Source: Dermatemys mawii (taxonomy: Eukaryota > Chordata > Testudines > Dermatemydidae). Taken from it: a stretch of DNA of 64,000 nucleotides. A model generated the notes under the pieces. The model was not told the DNA's origin, made no database searches, and was given only the letters and a program-made list of their open reading frames with translations. Location: contig ML677365.1 in assembly GCA_007922305.1 (NCBI GenBank), positions 14,004,506 through 14,068,505 of the forward strand. Direction: 5' to 3'. This document shows, one piece after another, positions 10,611 through 23,287 of the stretch; the stretch's first letter is position 1; the number at the start of each line of letters is the position of its first letter. A program made the position numbers and the translations under genes.

Positions 10611-12950
10611 ATGCTGAATCCACTCTTTATCCTCCCTCTTTTCTTTGCTTAAGCGCTCCCATTCAAAGCAGACATGTTCTGTAATGTATTATCCTGTATA
10701 ACATTCACAGTGATTCTAATTTTCCCCAGCTCCTCACAGTTCTATCCCCAGGTGAATGTTTTATGAGATTTTTGCTGCTCAGCTTTACCTTTCAAATAAT
10801 ATTTTCTATTAAAAAAACAATGATTTTTCCAGCCATCATTTCAACACCCATGGATTTAGCCAATAAATTCTTTTAATAGCAACATTTCAACTGTTTGTCA
10901 AGACTTGCCAGACTTTTTCAAACCAGAATTGGCATACACACTGAATAACCTCTCAGTTTCCAGGAGGGTGTTCCCTGCTGGTCATGGCTGAGGTCATGAA
11001 CAGACAACTAATGAAGAGAATTAAAGTGATGATTGTCTGCAAGCCACACAGCCAATATACCAGTAGAGAATGTCAAGCTTCCAGCAACTTTGAAAAAGCA
11101 TTTGCCAAAAACAGTTAATCACAGTAAAGTATTACATTTTAAAAGGGATGCATGTAGTCCAGTTTGAAATTACATTAAAAAAAAAAAAGATCTACTTAAC
11201 AGTAGAGTATACATCAGTATTGAAAGGGGGAGACCTGCATTCAACCCTGCATTGGAAATACTAGTGCCAGGGCTGGGTGCTATGTAAAGTGACATAGGCC
11301 ATCAGTGAGAGCAAACCCTCAGCCAGCCAAAGAGTACTGCTGACATTCAGCAAAAATAAATAAATACTGCTGGGTAACAGCAGCTGACAAGGACAGGAAA
11401 AAGATAAAACATAACGGTATCACAGGTGAGGCTGTATAAAATATTCACTGCCCTGGGTCAGAATGAAAGAGATGGGAGTTAAACATCACTACTAATGCCA
11501 CCCTTCCCACCTCCCCTTTAAAAGTGGTAAATCTTTTTAACATTTGCTTGAGCTGTCTCATGATGAATGAAACCCCTTCTCCTGAATACTACAAAAGAAT
11601 AAGGATTGCTGTAAAAGAAAGTGAATCATTTTCCTCCCATTTTTTACTTCCTGAAGCTATTAATTTTCCCTGAGGCCTTCCAGTGTCTCCCATTAAATCA
11701 GTTTGGCCAAATTCTCCACAGCTATGTTGGTACATCCCTATTGAAGTCTTTGCTCCAACACAGAAGAGGAAAATTTCACATCTAATATTCATATCCTGCT
11801 TTTCCAAGAATGAAGTCCAAAACAAATGATAAACTCCCTTCAGTGCCATTTTGTTGTCCATTCAAAGTAACATTTAATTAATTCAGACATTAGGTGGATC
11901 TATTTCTACTCTTTTACTTGGCACACTCTCCATAGTCATACACAATCCCCTAAGGACTTATTAGCTAAATTTTCTCAATACATTGTTGTCTCTTTCTGGG
12001 TATCTATGGTTTCAGTGCTGAAACCAGTGTACGTCTTACCCATAAACCAAACCAGGGAAGAGCCAACTAAAAAGATTGGAAATAAATGTTAGGTTATATA
12101 AAAAAAGCTCACCATTTAGATTTAGATCCTTATTTCCCAGAGAGTGCCTTGAACATCTTTGTTCTTCAGCTTGTTTGGAAAGAATTTCCATCTCAGGCAG
12201 AATCATTTGACTTAAGACCTATAGGTCAGTTAAAAAAACACAATTATCTGCTGACCGGCTTTGCAATAGCAGCTGTTATATCTTGGGCTTTCCCATGCCC
12301 TGTCTGTGAACCCGATTCAAGATGGCCTAGTTAGTAGAATTCCCTGGGATTTTGTGATTGGCATCCAGAATATTCAATAAACTTAGGATCTATTGGAGGA
12401 GACCAGCTTTGTACAAACAAAACATCACGTTTTTCTTCTACTGCAGAAAAATATTCTTACATGAATTTGTCAACTGGTGCAATAATTCTGATGAGACTGA
12501 GTGATTCAAGAGATTGTGAACGGCTTCTGAAGCCTTTCAGGTCTAGTTTGTCAGTGGCTGAAAACTGATGCCATCTGATGATGGCTGTTCAGTGGCCTAC
12601 AGAAAATGAGTTGGTGGTTTTGGTTCAGTTCCTAGAGGACCAGTTTTCACACCACTAAACCATTACAGGTAGAGAGACCAGCATGTCTGGACACGGAGAC
12701 TGAAACACCCCTCATTCCCGAAAGTCTATACCTGCTTTGTGGATAATTAAGACTTCAGAGATGCCAATCAAGCAACTTTCCTGAACATGAGATTTACTAA
12801 AAATAGCTGACACAACAGTTCTTAAGAACAAAAATGGGAAATATGAGACAATGTTTTAAAATTCACTGAGTACTGTACTAAGAGCTCTGAATGTGCAACA
12901 TCTCTGAAAAAATCGGTCCATACGGGTTTTATTATTCATAAATATCATTC
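10611..12950. other. Intergenic, no gene seen
   Basis: Unremarkable AT-rich sequence. A possible very degenerate tRNA-SINE head sits near 11200-11260 (CAGTAGAGTATACATC, then GACCTGCATTCAACCCTGC, a weak B-box), but it is too diverged to call. Confidence 0.4.
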
Positions 12951-13350
12951 NNNNNNNNNNNNNNNNNNNNNNNNNNNNNNNNNNNNNNNNNNNNNNNNNN
13001 NNNNNNNNNNNNNNNNNNNNNNNNNNNNNNNNNNNNNNNNNNNNNNNNNNNNNNNNNNNNNNNNNNNNNNNNNNNNNNNNNNNNNNNNNNNNNNNNNNNN
13101 NNNNNNNNNNNNNNNNNNNNNNNNNNNNNNNNNNNNNNNNNNNNNNNNNNNNNNNNNNNNNNNNNNNNNNNNNNNNNNNNNNNNNNNNNNNNNNNNNNNN
13201 NNNNNNNNNNNNNNNNNNNNNNNNNNNNNNNNNNNNNNNNNNNNNNNNNNNNNNNNNNNNNNNNNNNNNNNNNNNNNNNNNNNNNNNNNNNNNNNNNNNN
13301 NNNNNNNNNNNNNNNNNNNNNNNNNNNNNNNNNNNNNNNNNNNNNNNNNN
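12951..13350. other. Assembly gap, 400 N
   Basis: Exactly 400 undetermined bases. Minus-strand open frames that cross it are artefacts of translating N. The gap ends directly on a palindromic dinucleotide repeat, which probably caused it. Confidence 0.98.

Positions 13351-13396
<46 letters not shown>
13351..13396. repeat. Palindromic microsatellite (TG)n(TA)n(CA)n
   Basis: A TG run, then a TA run, then a CA run, together self-complementary over about 46 bases. It can form a cruciform or hairpin. Confidence 0.95.
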
Positions 13397-13397
<1 letters not shown>

Positions 13398-13794
13398 TAG
13401 TTCCATACTGTACTACCACATTTTGCTGTTATTTGAAAAATAAAACAAGACGATAGAAAACTGGTACTGTTTTTACTCATTTTCCCCATTATATTTTATG
13501 CTGGGAACATCTGGCTTTGCCTCTAGTTTCCTGTCTCCCTATGTGGCTAGCGATTGTACCATTTATGTGAGGTGTCCTCCAGGATGACTGGCAGCATCTA
13601 TCTATTTTTAAAATATAATCCTGCTAAACTTGTCTTCAGTTGGAAATTTGATTGAACTGCTCTTCATACTGCAGTTGTTTAATGTGTTATAGTTATAGGC
13701 CTCCTCAGAGCAGTCAGCTCCATACCCAGCCCCGCATACTCACAGCCTTCGGAGCTATGCAAACCCTGAAAAGCATAAAATGGAAACGCCATGT

Positions 13795-14055
13795 TGGGAG
13801 GCAGTGTAGTCTGGTGAATAGGGCACTCAGTTAGGAATCAAGAGCTGCATGTTGGATTCTAGTCCTGGGTCTATCAATGAGCTGGTGTTTCACCTTGAGC
13901 AAGTCACTTTCCCCTATTTGTCCTTGCAACCTTTGCCTGGCTGGTCTAAAGCTCTTCAGAAGTGGGAGTTTCTCACTGTGTTTATCTGCTGCCTCATCCA
14001 ATAAGGCCCTAGTATCAGCTGATGGCACTAAAGTAATAATAATAATGATCTACAG
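13795..14055 (+). repeat. Cry-type tRNA-derived SINE
   Basis: It starts with GGCAGTGTAGTCTGGTGAATAGGGCACTCAG (A-box region), followed by GGATTCTAGTCCTGGGTC (degenerate B-box), GAGCAAGTCACTTTCCC, and an AATAATAATAATGATC tail. This is the layout of the turtle Cry SINE, transcribed by RNA polymerase III and mobilised by a LINE. The middle, from about 13930, differs from the standard core and may be diverged or replaced. Confidence 0.75.
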
Positions 14056-14224
14056 CTGATTCAACATTCAGCTGTCTTCCAGATGGGATTGATTATTGGC
14101 GCATTTTCTTTTTTTACACAATGCACATAATATGAGGGAACCAGATAGGCACAGTGTGGTCCAAATAATTATATTTACTAACTACATACAACATGCCAGG
14201 TCTAGCTACATAGAAATACTGATG

Positions 14225-15180
14225 CTCTGGAGGGTTTTGGTGGTTTCTGAAACATAGCGAGAGGTCACAAACTATAGCAGGGGATACTTCCCAATTCAAC
14301 GGTATCAAGCGGAGTGCCCCAGAGGTTGGTCCTGGGGCCAGTTTTGTTCAATAGCATCATTAATGATCTGGATGATGGGATGGATTGCACCTTCAGCAAG
14401 TTCGCGGACAATACTAAGCTGGGGGAAGAGGTAGAAATGCTGGAGGGTAGGGTTAGGGTCCAGAGCAACCTAGATAAATTTGAGGATTGGGCTAAAAAAA
14501 AATCTGATGAGGTTCAACAATAAGTGCACAAGTCCTGCACTTATGATGGAAGAATCCATGCATTGCTACAGGCTGGAAACTGACTGACTATGCGCCAGTT
14601 CTGCAGAACAGGACGTAGGAATTACGGTGGACGAGAAGCTGGATATGAGTCAACAGTGGGCCCTTGTTGCAAGAAGGCTAACGGCATATTGGGCTGCATT
14701 TGTAGGAGTATTGCCAGCAGATTGAGGGAAGTGATTATTTCCCTCTCTTTGGCATTGGGCCACATCTGGAGTACTGTGTCCAGTTTTGGGCCCCCCACTA
14801 CAGAAAGGATGTGGACAAATTAGAGAGAGTCCAGTATATGCAACGAAAATTATTAGGGGGCTGAAGCACATGACTTATGAGGAGAGACTGAGGGAATTGG
14901 GCTTATTTAGTCTGAAGAAGAGCGTGGGGGGAGGGGATTTGATAGCAGCCTTCAACTACATAAAGCAGGGTAGGGTGGGTTCCAAAGAGGATGGAGTTCA
15001 GCTGTTCTCAGTGGTGGCAGATGATAGAACAAGGAGCAATGGTCTCAATTTGCAGTGGGGGAGGTTCAGGTTGGATATTAGGAAAAACTTTTCACTGGGA
15101 GGGTGGTGAAGCACTGGAATGGGTTACCTAGCGAAGTGGTGGAATCACCAGCCTTAGAGGTTTCTAAGGCCTGGCTCACA
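14225..15180 (+). mobile_element. CR1 LINE fragment with reverse transcriptase end
   Basis: Translation of 14314-14523 gives [20 protein letters not shown] and SKFADNTKLG, the C-terminal palm of a CR1 reverse transcriptase. The family motif is FADD; here the second catalytic Asp is Asn, so the enzyme would be inactive. The 3' region continues through GAGTACTGTGTCCAGTTTTGG (14769) and GGATATTAGGAAAAACTTTTC (15073), but the terminal repeat is missing after about 15180. Confidence 0.85.
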
Positions 15181-15940
15181 TTTTGGCTAAAAAGTTGAAC
15201 TCAAAGAGGTCACAAGCACAGGGTTCTTAATGGAAAGTCTTCAGCTGTGGAGTTCATAACTGCAGGAGATCATGCTGAGTCCCATTCTTGACAACTTTAG
15301 GGCATGAGGCAAGCTTATTTCTTTCTTTAAGCAGGATTGTTCCCACTAATAAAGATGTGGATCTACCCTGGCAACTCTCTAAGGGTATGGGTCCATGTCA
15401 GTGTAAGCTAGAGCTCAGACTCAGACTTGAGACTAAACTGCATTCTGTCTACGCATATAATTCTGACTCAGACCTGGGCTCCAGGACCCCACAAGGGGTG
15501 TGGGTTCAAGCCCAGATCCCACTGAGACTCAGGCGCAAACTCCATCATTTTGCAGTGTAGACGCAGGTCACACCTAGGCCCTCCCTGACATGGGCCCTCA
15601 GAGTCCACTGACACTACCCCACAATCCCATGGGCAAGTGTTCTTTATTTTCTCTAGCCCAAAAGCAGCTAATTGATTCCCCCAAAAATGGCATTTAGACC
15701 TTCTATTTTATTGTGAACACTGAGTTGCAAACACAGTGAACCTTCTCCTGTGTTTACAATGGCCACCAAACAGAAGAAGTCCTTTTCCAAACATGCTGCT
15801 TCTGGATCATGGGAGCACAGCCAGATTGTGAGGAGTCTCTGGTGAGGCAAGCAAAAAGTTCAATTTTAGTAAAAGAACCAGGAGTGACTACGCTAACCAG
15901 GAGACAGCAAAGAAGGTGACAGCACTGGGGAATTCACTGG

Positions 15941-16207
15941 ATGGATGACCATTGCCAGGGGATTAAGCAGCTCAAGACTAAGTACCAGAAAGTCATGGAT
16001 GAAAACTGTACCTCTGGGAACTCATCATCCTGCCACTTTTACAAGGAGTTTGATCAGGTGCTGGATACTGCACCCAGCACTGGGCTAACAGTGCTTCACA
16101 CTGGGCCTGATCAGCCAAGATGGCTACCTTCTGACCCCATATCTGGAAATAGGACTAGAGGGGAGCTAGCAGGTGCCCCATTAGGCTCTGCCAGACTCTG
16201 GTACTGA
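15941..16207 (+). pseudogene. Harbinger accessory Myb/SANT-like DNA-binding protein, N-terminal remnant
   Basis: The frame contains GIKQLKTKYQKVMDEN then SGNSSSCHFYKEFDQVLDTA. This is the second half of the trihelix (Myb/SANT-like) domain found in vertebrate Harbinger accessory proteins, whose usual form is C.KIK.LR..YQKVKD.N..SG......FY.ELD..L. The first helix, with its invariant Trp, is not visible upstream. The product would bind transposon ends together with the transposase. A later part of the same gene may lie at 17460-17707 (THPEDRTAEQEQTLASQ), after an interruption of about 1.2 kb. Confidence 0.7.
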
Positions 16208-18689
16208 ACCAGGTGCCTGAGGAGGCTTTGTTGTTGGAGCAGCTGCAGCATATCCCAGACCTTACTTGGAGGAGCTTTCAATACCCATCTAGGATGGCCT
16301 GCCAAAGAAATAGCAGCAGAAACAGAAGACAACTTGCCCTGGATCCTGGTAAGTTGCTGGCTAAGTGTTTGTTTTTATTAATATAGGAATAGGAGGGATT
16401 TCTGGGTTATGAACCAATGCAAAAATTACTAGCCATGGGCGGCAGCAGGTTCGTAAATACACTAATGGCAAACTGCACACCTCAGCATCCCCCACCACAT
16501 GGCACTCAGAATGGAGCCCAGTAAGTGCAAACAGTGAAACAAGCGTTTTAAAATGCTTTACTAGAAACTCGGGCATTCTTGCTGTGTCTGCATTTTAAAA
16601 ATAAACTTTAAGTTACACCACTCTGTACTAACACAACTTGTAATGAGACACCTGTAAACAGTGAACTGTTTAGGGGGAAGAGATTGAAATATAGTCCGTT
16701 TACAGACATAATCCATTAAAGCTAAATGGAGTCCTTGGGTGATAAAAGTCATTTGTCCAAAACATAGCTGGAGTGGGAAGGGAGGGTTGTATGCAGTCCA
16801 GAAATGTGCTGGACGGGGTAGGGGTGTAGCTGTGGTATTAGCATGTGTTTGCATGCAGTCATAAAAGGCTGCAGTGGGAGGTGTGAGGAAGCAGTAATCA
16901 GTGTGGATGCTAACAACAGCCTTTTGATTCCCTCATGTATTTTGACTGAATCCTGAGAGCTGCAAACTTTTCCTATAGCAGGAACTCCAGATAGTAGCCA
17001 CATTTGGGTGAGGATGTATTTTCCAGGGCTACCTCAGTAGTTGACCAACCAACTCCACTTGTAAATGTGCTGTTCAGTCACCATAAATTTGAATACTTCA
17101 GTGACATACACAGCTGGCTTTCCACGAGAAGCTTGGAACAAAATCTCTTTGCCAGTCAGGAACCCAAAGAATTGTTATGGCCTCCAAACTACGGTGTGCT
17201 ACAGCCACTCCCTTCCCCACAAAGGTTCAGTTGATCTGCTTTTTTAAAAAATCATCTTTAACTTACCCTTCTCTGCTTACTCTTTTCACCACAACTAACC
17301 TGGTTGTGTCCATGGAGCTTCTAGGATCAAAGCATTCATCACACACTACATTGAAGTTCAGTTTTACAAAATATCCTATTTTGCCCTTGAACTTACACAA
17401 GGGTTTGCTCTGTGCCCATGCACTGAACCATGATGCTGTGTTTTATATCTGCTTGCAGGTACCTCTAAGCAGAAGCCTGGGTCTCCCTACCCTCATGGAC
17501 CAGTCCAAGAGGAAGCATTTCCATAATGAACCTATGGTGACGTTCTGGACAGGGCCAACAGGCAGTCACAGTACCAAAGAGAGAAAGCTTCATGACAAGA
17601 AGAAAGGCACAGCCAGGCCTACACACCCTGAGGACAGAACTGCAGAGCAGGAACAGACACTTGCATCACAATTCCCAGAACAGGAACGTTGGTTGAGGGA
17701 CATTTGAGAGCACAGCAGAAAGACTTGTTTGAGCAGCTGCTTTCGCTAATGGCCACAAGAGTGCACGGTCGTGCTGTGCCTATGTTAGGGGCCTGAGTGC
17801 CCTCCATGATCCCATGTGCTGCACACCAGGAACATTTTGGACAATTCCATGGTTGAGTGACCCATGCAACTGTGACTTGGCTTAACAGCTGGGCTGGGCA
17901 AATCTACTCCAGCAGCACATTTCAACCTCTGCCTGCACTGCATGCAGAGAGCCCTGCACAGACTCTCTGCCCCTTGCACTCTGCTATGGCCCTGTAGACT
18001 CCTGTGCAGGAGTGACAAGCCTGTGGTAAATGCACAAGAAAGGGAAAGCAGGACATGCAAAATTGGGGATTATTTTTTTTATGGCACTGTTTACATTGTT
18101 CAGTGTTTGGTTTATGTATGTCGTTTTAGTAGTGGTTGTGGTGCTGGTTTTTATTACTGCTTCAGTGTTCCAGTGGCAGCTGGCCTTCCTGGCAATATTT
18201 TAATATGGTTATTTTTGTAAGACAAGTAAGGGCTTTTATTTTACTAAGAAACTTTATTGCCATCACATGTTGTTATATGTATTTTGAATAATAAAGATAA
18301 ACAGGGTAAGATATAACAGACAAGTTATATCCAAATAATTTCAGTATCTCTATGTACATCATGAATGTAAATATACAATCCCCCATTACATTATGTCATC
18401 CAAAACAAAAATTAATGACAATCAATACCACCTCCCATTCATTGTGTATGACAGTACCCATTCCCATTGCACCCCGTGATGTCAGAGCGCATCATTCACT
18501 GCACACACTGCCATACAAAAACAGTCGGAAATGTGCTATTCTTTTTCATAGGCCCATGTAAGTCCATAATGTAGGAGCAGAGGAGCCCTGATTTCTGTTG
18601 CCCAGGCACATCCTGCCCCAGCAGTGCCTGATGCCCTGTCTGATTGACTGTAGTGGTTCAGCAATCCATTACTGTTCAAGGCCAAAAGG

Positions 18690-19610
18690 CTCATCTTTGG
18701 CTTCACAAAGATTGTAGCTTGCTGTGCTCATCACAATAATGCGAACAGCGTTGATGACACTGGAATCCAAATGGGTCTACAGAGTGAAATCCCACTGGCG
18801 CAGTCTGCCAAATGCACATTCAGCCACCATTCTACAGTTGCTGAGAATGTAAATAAACCTTTTGCGGGGACCTCTGAAATCTGGATATGGTTTCATAAGC
18901 CAAGCCAAAGAATGTAGGGTTCCCCAGAACAACAGTGAGGACAATTACTCCATTTATGACAATGTCACTTGGTGGTAATAGTGTCCCAGTCTATCCATAA
19001 TGGTAGGCTCCTGACCGACGGAAAACCCTTGCATCATGAACCTTTCCAGTACAGCACATCTTGAGGTCCATAAATTGGCCTCTTTGGTCCACGAGGGCCT
19101 GCACGAACAATGGAGCACTTTGTGGTTTATGTAATCATTTGCTCGCTGAGGAGGGCAAATTGTGGACATGAATCCCATCAATGGCCCCAGCACAGTTTGC
19201 TGGTTTTGAGAGAACAGGCTTTCCAGTCACCTCAGGAATATTGTTTATACTCGCCTCCATTGGGCAAATCACACATCTGACTGCCTCAGAAATCTCCACC
19301 ACCCCTTTACCCACAGTTGACTTTTCAACAGACGGGTAGCAGTCTGGGGTAGCCAGCTTCCAGACTGTTATAGTAACCTCCTTCTGGAATAATATGGCTA
19401 CCTTTGTATATGTGTCATGACACCAGAGGGACAGGGCATGCTTCTCACAAGACTCCTCCCAGAACATGTAGCTATCTTCATGCAAAAGTTCTGGAGCCAC
19501 TGCTGGTCATCCCAAGTCTGCATGATGACGTGACACCACCAGCCTGCACTTGTGGCCCTGTTTCAGAAGCACAGTCTACACAGAGAGCATCAGCAGCTGT
19601 ACCAAGAGTT
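18690..19610 (-). pseudogene. Harbinger transposase, broken copy 2
   Basis: On the minus strand, 19380-19300 encodes VWKLATPDCYPSVEKSTVGK, the helix-turn-helix-like region; 19200-19160 gives NCAGAIDGIH with the conserved Asp codon at 19177-19179. After a frameshift, 19120-19015 gives VQALVDQRGQFMDLK and VHDARVFR (Asp codon at 19033-19035). 18840-18790 gives VAECAFGRLRQWDF with the Glu codon at 18819-18821. The acidic catalytic residues are thus still present, but at least one frameshift and several stops separate the blocks. The family is related to the host gene HARBI1. It lies within the element at 15383-20149. Confidence 0.8.
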
Positions 19611-20152
19611 ATGAGCAGCAGCTGCCAGTTTGAGTCTTCCATCCCTGTCTTATTCCGCTCCTGCTCTGTCAGCTGCCTTTAGTGGGTAAAAAAAGGCCAC
19701 TGAAATGTCCACCAGCACCTTGTGGAAGCTCTGCCTCTTTCCTGAAATGGGAACAAAAGCCCAAGCAAAAGAAGTTCTTCTAATGGTGACTTCTCCATTT
19801 TGCTGGCTCTGTTTGCAGAGAGTATGCAGACCCAAAATGATGGCTCAGCAGGATGTGTTGGCAGGCTGCCACAACTTCCTGCAATAGGCAGGGTGGAAAG
19901 TCAAGTTTTCCTACACTGTGCCATGCACAAAGGGCTAGAGCTCCACATTTCAGGAGGGTGCAATATAGTCTGTGGTATGGTTTGATGGACTCAGGTCTGC
20001 ATACTGCAGTCTGGATGCTAGAGTCCTGGTGTGCGGCCCAGGCTCAAAAATTCTTAACCCAAGATCAGCAATGAGCGTGAACATAAGTTTTGGGTTTTCA
20101 GACCCAGAGCCTGCAGACCCTGAGCTTATACTGCAGTGTAGACAAACCCTAA

Positions 20153-21775
20153 GACAGCCACCTGGACTTAGGGTGAAAGCCTGGCTCCTGTGATATCAAC
20201 TGGAGCTTTACCATTGATTTCAAATAGGCCATAGTTTTCCCATTGATTTCTTTCAGAAAATGGCTCTAAACTGAGTGAGGTAGAAAGAAGAGAGTTTGGT
20301 CATTGGTCAGGTGGAACTTGTTGTAATCTGAAATGATATAATTTGCACTCAGACACTAAATTAATAGACACATTTTAGGAGGCTAGCAGGCTCTAGAGAA
20401 AGTTCCACAAAGCAAAAATTATCACTTTACAGAACTGTTTTTTTAACCTTATTAAATATAGTGTAGAAATGAGTTTAGAAATGTTTATCATAGTTTTGAA
20501 CATTGATTTCCCCCCTCCCCACAAGATGTCAATTTTCCATTTATCAATAGTCTTCAATGGGTTAGGATTTCTATGCCAACATCTGTTTAATAAGAGTATA
20601 TACGATCACATACAATATATCTGGAGGTGATATTACGGTGATAAATAGATTGCATAGGCATGTGATAAATACATTTCTCACATGCCTATATGCTCTGATT
20701 CATGCAGTTTATCTCATAAATACGTTTACAGCTCCTCTCACTAACCCATCTCCCTGGGATTGAGTCTAGCATGCCAACCCCCCAAGCAGCTTCAGAGAGC
20801 TGCCATTTTTTTAATGTAAATATATATATATATATATATATCTCCTCCTTTTCCCCCTCCCAAAAGAGTGGTTTCCCTCCCGCAAGCTATACCCACATGA
20901 AATATTTACAACTAACAGAAGAATCCTTCTCATTCACACCAGTAACTTGGAGACCTGCTGATAGCGTCTAAATTTGTAAATGATCCGACACAATAAAATA
21001 GCGAGGCTAATGCATCACAGAATGTTCTGTATTCATTTTGACAATTGCAGTTTAGTGTTAATTATTTATGACAGCATTATTTCCTAATGTACTAGTAAAT
21101 GCTTTTTAGTATTTTTTGTAAAAAGAATGAGACTTCCACTACAGCATGACTTTTGTGTGCAAATTATAAATTGTGCAGATTAGCAATGTAAAGATAGATA
21201 CAATAGAAACTTGACAATCTTGCAGCACCAAGGTAGCGCTAAGACCCATAGCACATCATATAAACAGCAAAACACTTCTTGACTTCATTACAAAAGAAAA
21301 GAAAATGATTTTACCTGAAAAAGTCTACATTCCAGCACAATCCTGACATTTTCATCTTTTGGGGAAAAAGTGCTCCCATTGTTCTTCTTCCCCCAAAAGC
21401 CTTTCCCCTCAGAATTCTAAATGTGTGAGGCACGCTGCTTAGCTGACATTAATGGTCATGTGTTTAAAGGAAGGCACAACAGGTGTACCCACAAAAAAAG
21501 CATGTGCACTTGTTCCAGCAAAGCCTCTCATGTGCACATGTAAATGGATAATTTCCACAAGTGGCACATTACTTACAAATGCTGTTTTTTGCATGTGCAA
21601 TGAGTGCATATTTTCATGAACTCAGAGTCCAACCTCCCGCTTCCTTGCTTAAGAGAAACAACTGAAAGGGTAGAAGAAAGAGGAAGAGGAAAAAAAATCT
21701 AATAAATACAGTATTTAAATTGTAAGGTATCTGTTTTTTAAAGCCTGTAACATATGTAATTAAAAATGCTATACT
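20153..21775. other. Intergenic, no gene seen
   Basis: AT-rich. It contains a TA microsatellite at 20820-20841 and a short hairpin at 20652-20693 (GCATAGGCATGTGA against TCACATGCCTATATGC). Nothing else is recognised. Confidence 0.45.
20818..20843. repeat. (TA)n microsatellite
   Basis: An uninterrupted run of about 12 TA units. Confidence 0.9.
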
Positions 21776-22434
21776 GTATACAACAGGGGTCAGCAATCTG
21801 CAGCAAGTGTGCCACCTTTGGCACGCATGCTGATTTTTAATGGCACACTGCTGCCAGCCAAGGTCCCGGCCACCAGCCCCGCTCCGCCTGCTGCCAGCCT
21901 GGGTGAACCGAACCCCAGGCTGGGCTGAGCCACTCCGCCTGCTGTCGGTCTGGGGTTCCAGCTGCCAGCCCGCTGCCAATCTGGGGTCCCGGCCGCCAGC
22001 CGCACTCAGCCCACTGCTGGCCTGGGGTTCCGGCTGCTAGCGTCTTGCCAGATGGGGTCCCGGCTGCCGGCCCTGCTCAACCCACTGCCAGCCTGGGGTA
22101 TCGGCAGCCAGCCCTGGGCTCTGGTCCTGGCCATAGCCCCGGGCTCTTCAGCCGCCCCCTGCTGTGGCCCACATTGGAAAACTTCGCAAGGAAAAGTAAG
22201 GGCAAGGCTCATACTCTACTGATAAGAGCTGCATTTTAATTTTATTTTAAATGAAGCTTCTTAAATATTTTAAAAACCTTATTTACTTTAAATACAACAA
22301 TAGTTTATTTATGTAATAGAGTTATAGAGAGAGACCTTCTAAAAACGTTAAAATGTATTACTGGCACGCGAAACCTTAAATTACAGTGAACTTGGCACAT
22401 CACTTCTGAAAAGCTGCTGACTCCTGGTATACAT
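21776..22434. mobile_element. hAT MITE with 8-bp target duplication
   Basis: The element runs from CAGGGGTCAGCA at 21784 to TGCTGACTCCTG ending at 22426; these are terminal inverted repeats. It is flanked by GTATACAA (21776-21783) and GTATACAT (22427-22434), an 8-bp duplication with one mismatch, the hAT signature. The interior has a GC-rich tandem of CTGCCAGCC/GGGGTTCC units (21845-22180) and a tail with GGCACGCGAAACCTTAAATT, matching the abundant turtle element whose ends read GGTCGGCAACC. It is non-autonomous; the frames in its GC-rich part are not genes. Confidence 0.92.
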
Positions 22435-22654
22435 GATAGAAGAATTTCCCCAAATTAGGCTATCTCCAGTATAACACACAGGCTCTCCTTTAGGTAGAAT
22501 TTTTTAAAAAAAAATTGAATTTTCCTCCAATGATAATATAGTTTTAAGTTACAGGAGGGGAAAAGGACCATGAACCTGAACCAGTTTTCAAGCCCTGAAA
22601 ACCTACAAAGTTGTTTGAGAAGTTTACAATATCCCAAGCTTCATGAAATTCACC

Positions 22655-22822
22655 CACTGCGAGAGGCAGAAGCGGAGTTGATGGGGGAGCGGCAGCAGTC
22701 AACTCACCGTCATGAGGATGCCGAGGTAAGTCGACCTAAGATATGTTGACTTCAGTTATGCTATTCGCGTAGCTGAAGTTGAGTATCTCAGGTCGACCTC
22801 ACCCCCAAGTGAAGACCTGGCC
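22655..22822. mobile_element. MITE fragment with long imperfect palindrome
   Basis: The segment 22720-22806 is nearly self-complementary: AAGTCGACCTAAGATATGTTG on the left against CTCAGGTCGACCTC on the right, centred near 22762. The outer wording, GCGGAGTTGATGGGGGAGCGGC and GTGAAGACCTGGCC, is that of a common turtle DNA-transposon derivative. The left terminus is lost. Confidence 0.65.
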
Positions 22823-23287
22823 AGAGTGGTCTCAGTGTGTTCCATTAGATAGGACAGAACATCACACCCAGAAGGTGTGTGGATTACAATAGCACATGGC
22901 AAGCTGGAGCACTGTAGGTTTATATCCTGGCCTACTCTGCACTAATTTGCTGTATAGGCAAAGCTTGAGAGTTGGGATTTGGAACTGAAAGATTCTGTGG
23001 GATCTGGGAAAGAGGTCATGAATTGCATGAGCAGAAAGGTAGGGTGTGCCCAGGTACCACCCAACTCTTCCTGGGAGCAGCACACTGTACAAGTGTCAAC
23101 AAAGGCTTTTCCTAGTTACATCTGAGCCTCTGTGTCTGATACTGTTTAATGTAGTTTATTTCTGAGAGATCTGAAAGGAGGGACAAACTAATCTAGTTTT
23201 GTTCCTACCTGTTGTGAGAAGCAGATTTTGTGTTTTTAAACAAGTGCATGTGCACTTAAAGTTTAAAACTCAGAGGCTTCAGAGAAG

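Larger units (their letters stand above)
15383..20149. mobile_element. Full-length dead Harbinger transposon
   Basis: The left terminus begins GGGTATGGGTCCATGTCAGTG and the right ends CTGCAGTGTAGACAAACCC, which are imperfect inverted repeats. Both ends are flanked by TAA (15380-15382 and 20150-20152), the 3-bp duplication typical of Harbinger. Inside are a plus-strand Myb/SANT-like gene remnant (15941-17707) and a minus-strand transposase remnant (18700-19600), convergent. The length, 4767 bp, fits an autonomous copy that decayed in place. An AATAAA-containing spacer (18240-18300) separates the two genes. Confidence 0.85.

Noticed and set aside
12856..13489. Minus-strand frames of 153-187 codons
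   Set aside because: Most of the translation crosses the 400-N gap, and the remainder reads through a TG/TA/CA microsatellite.
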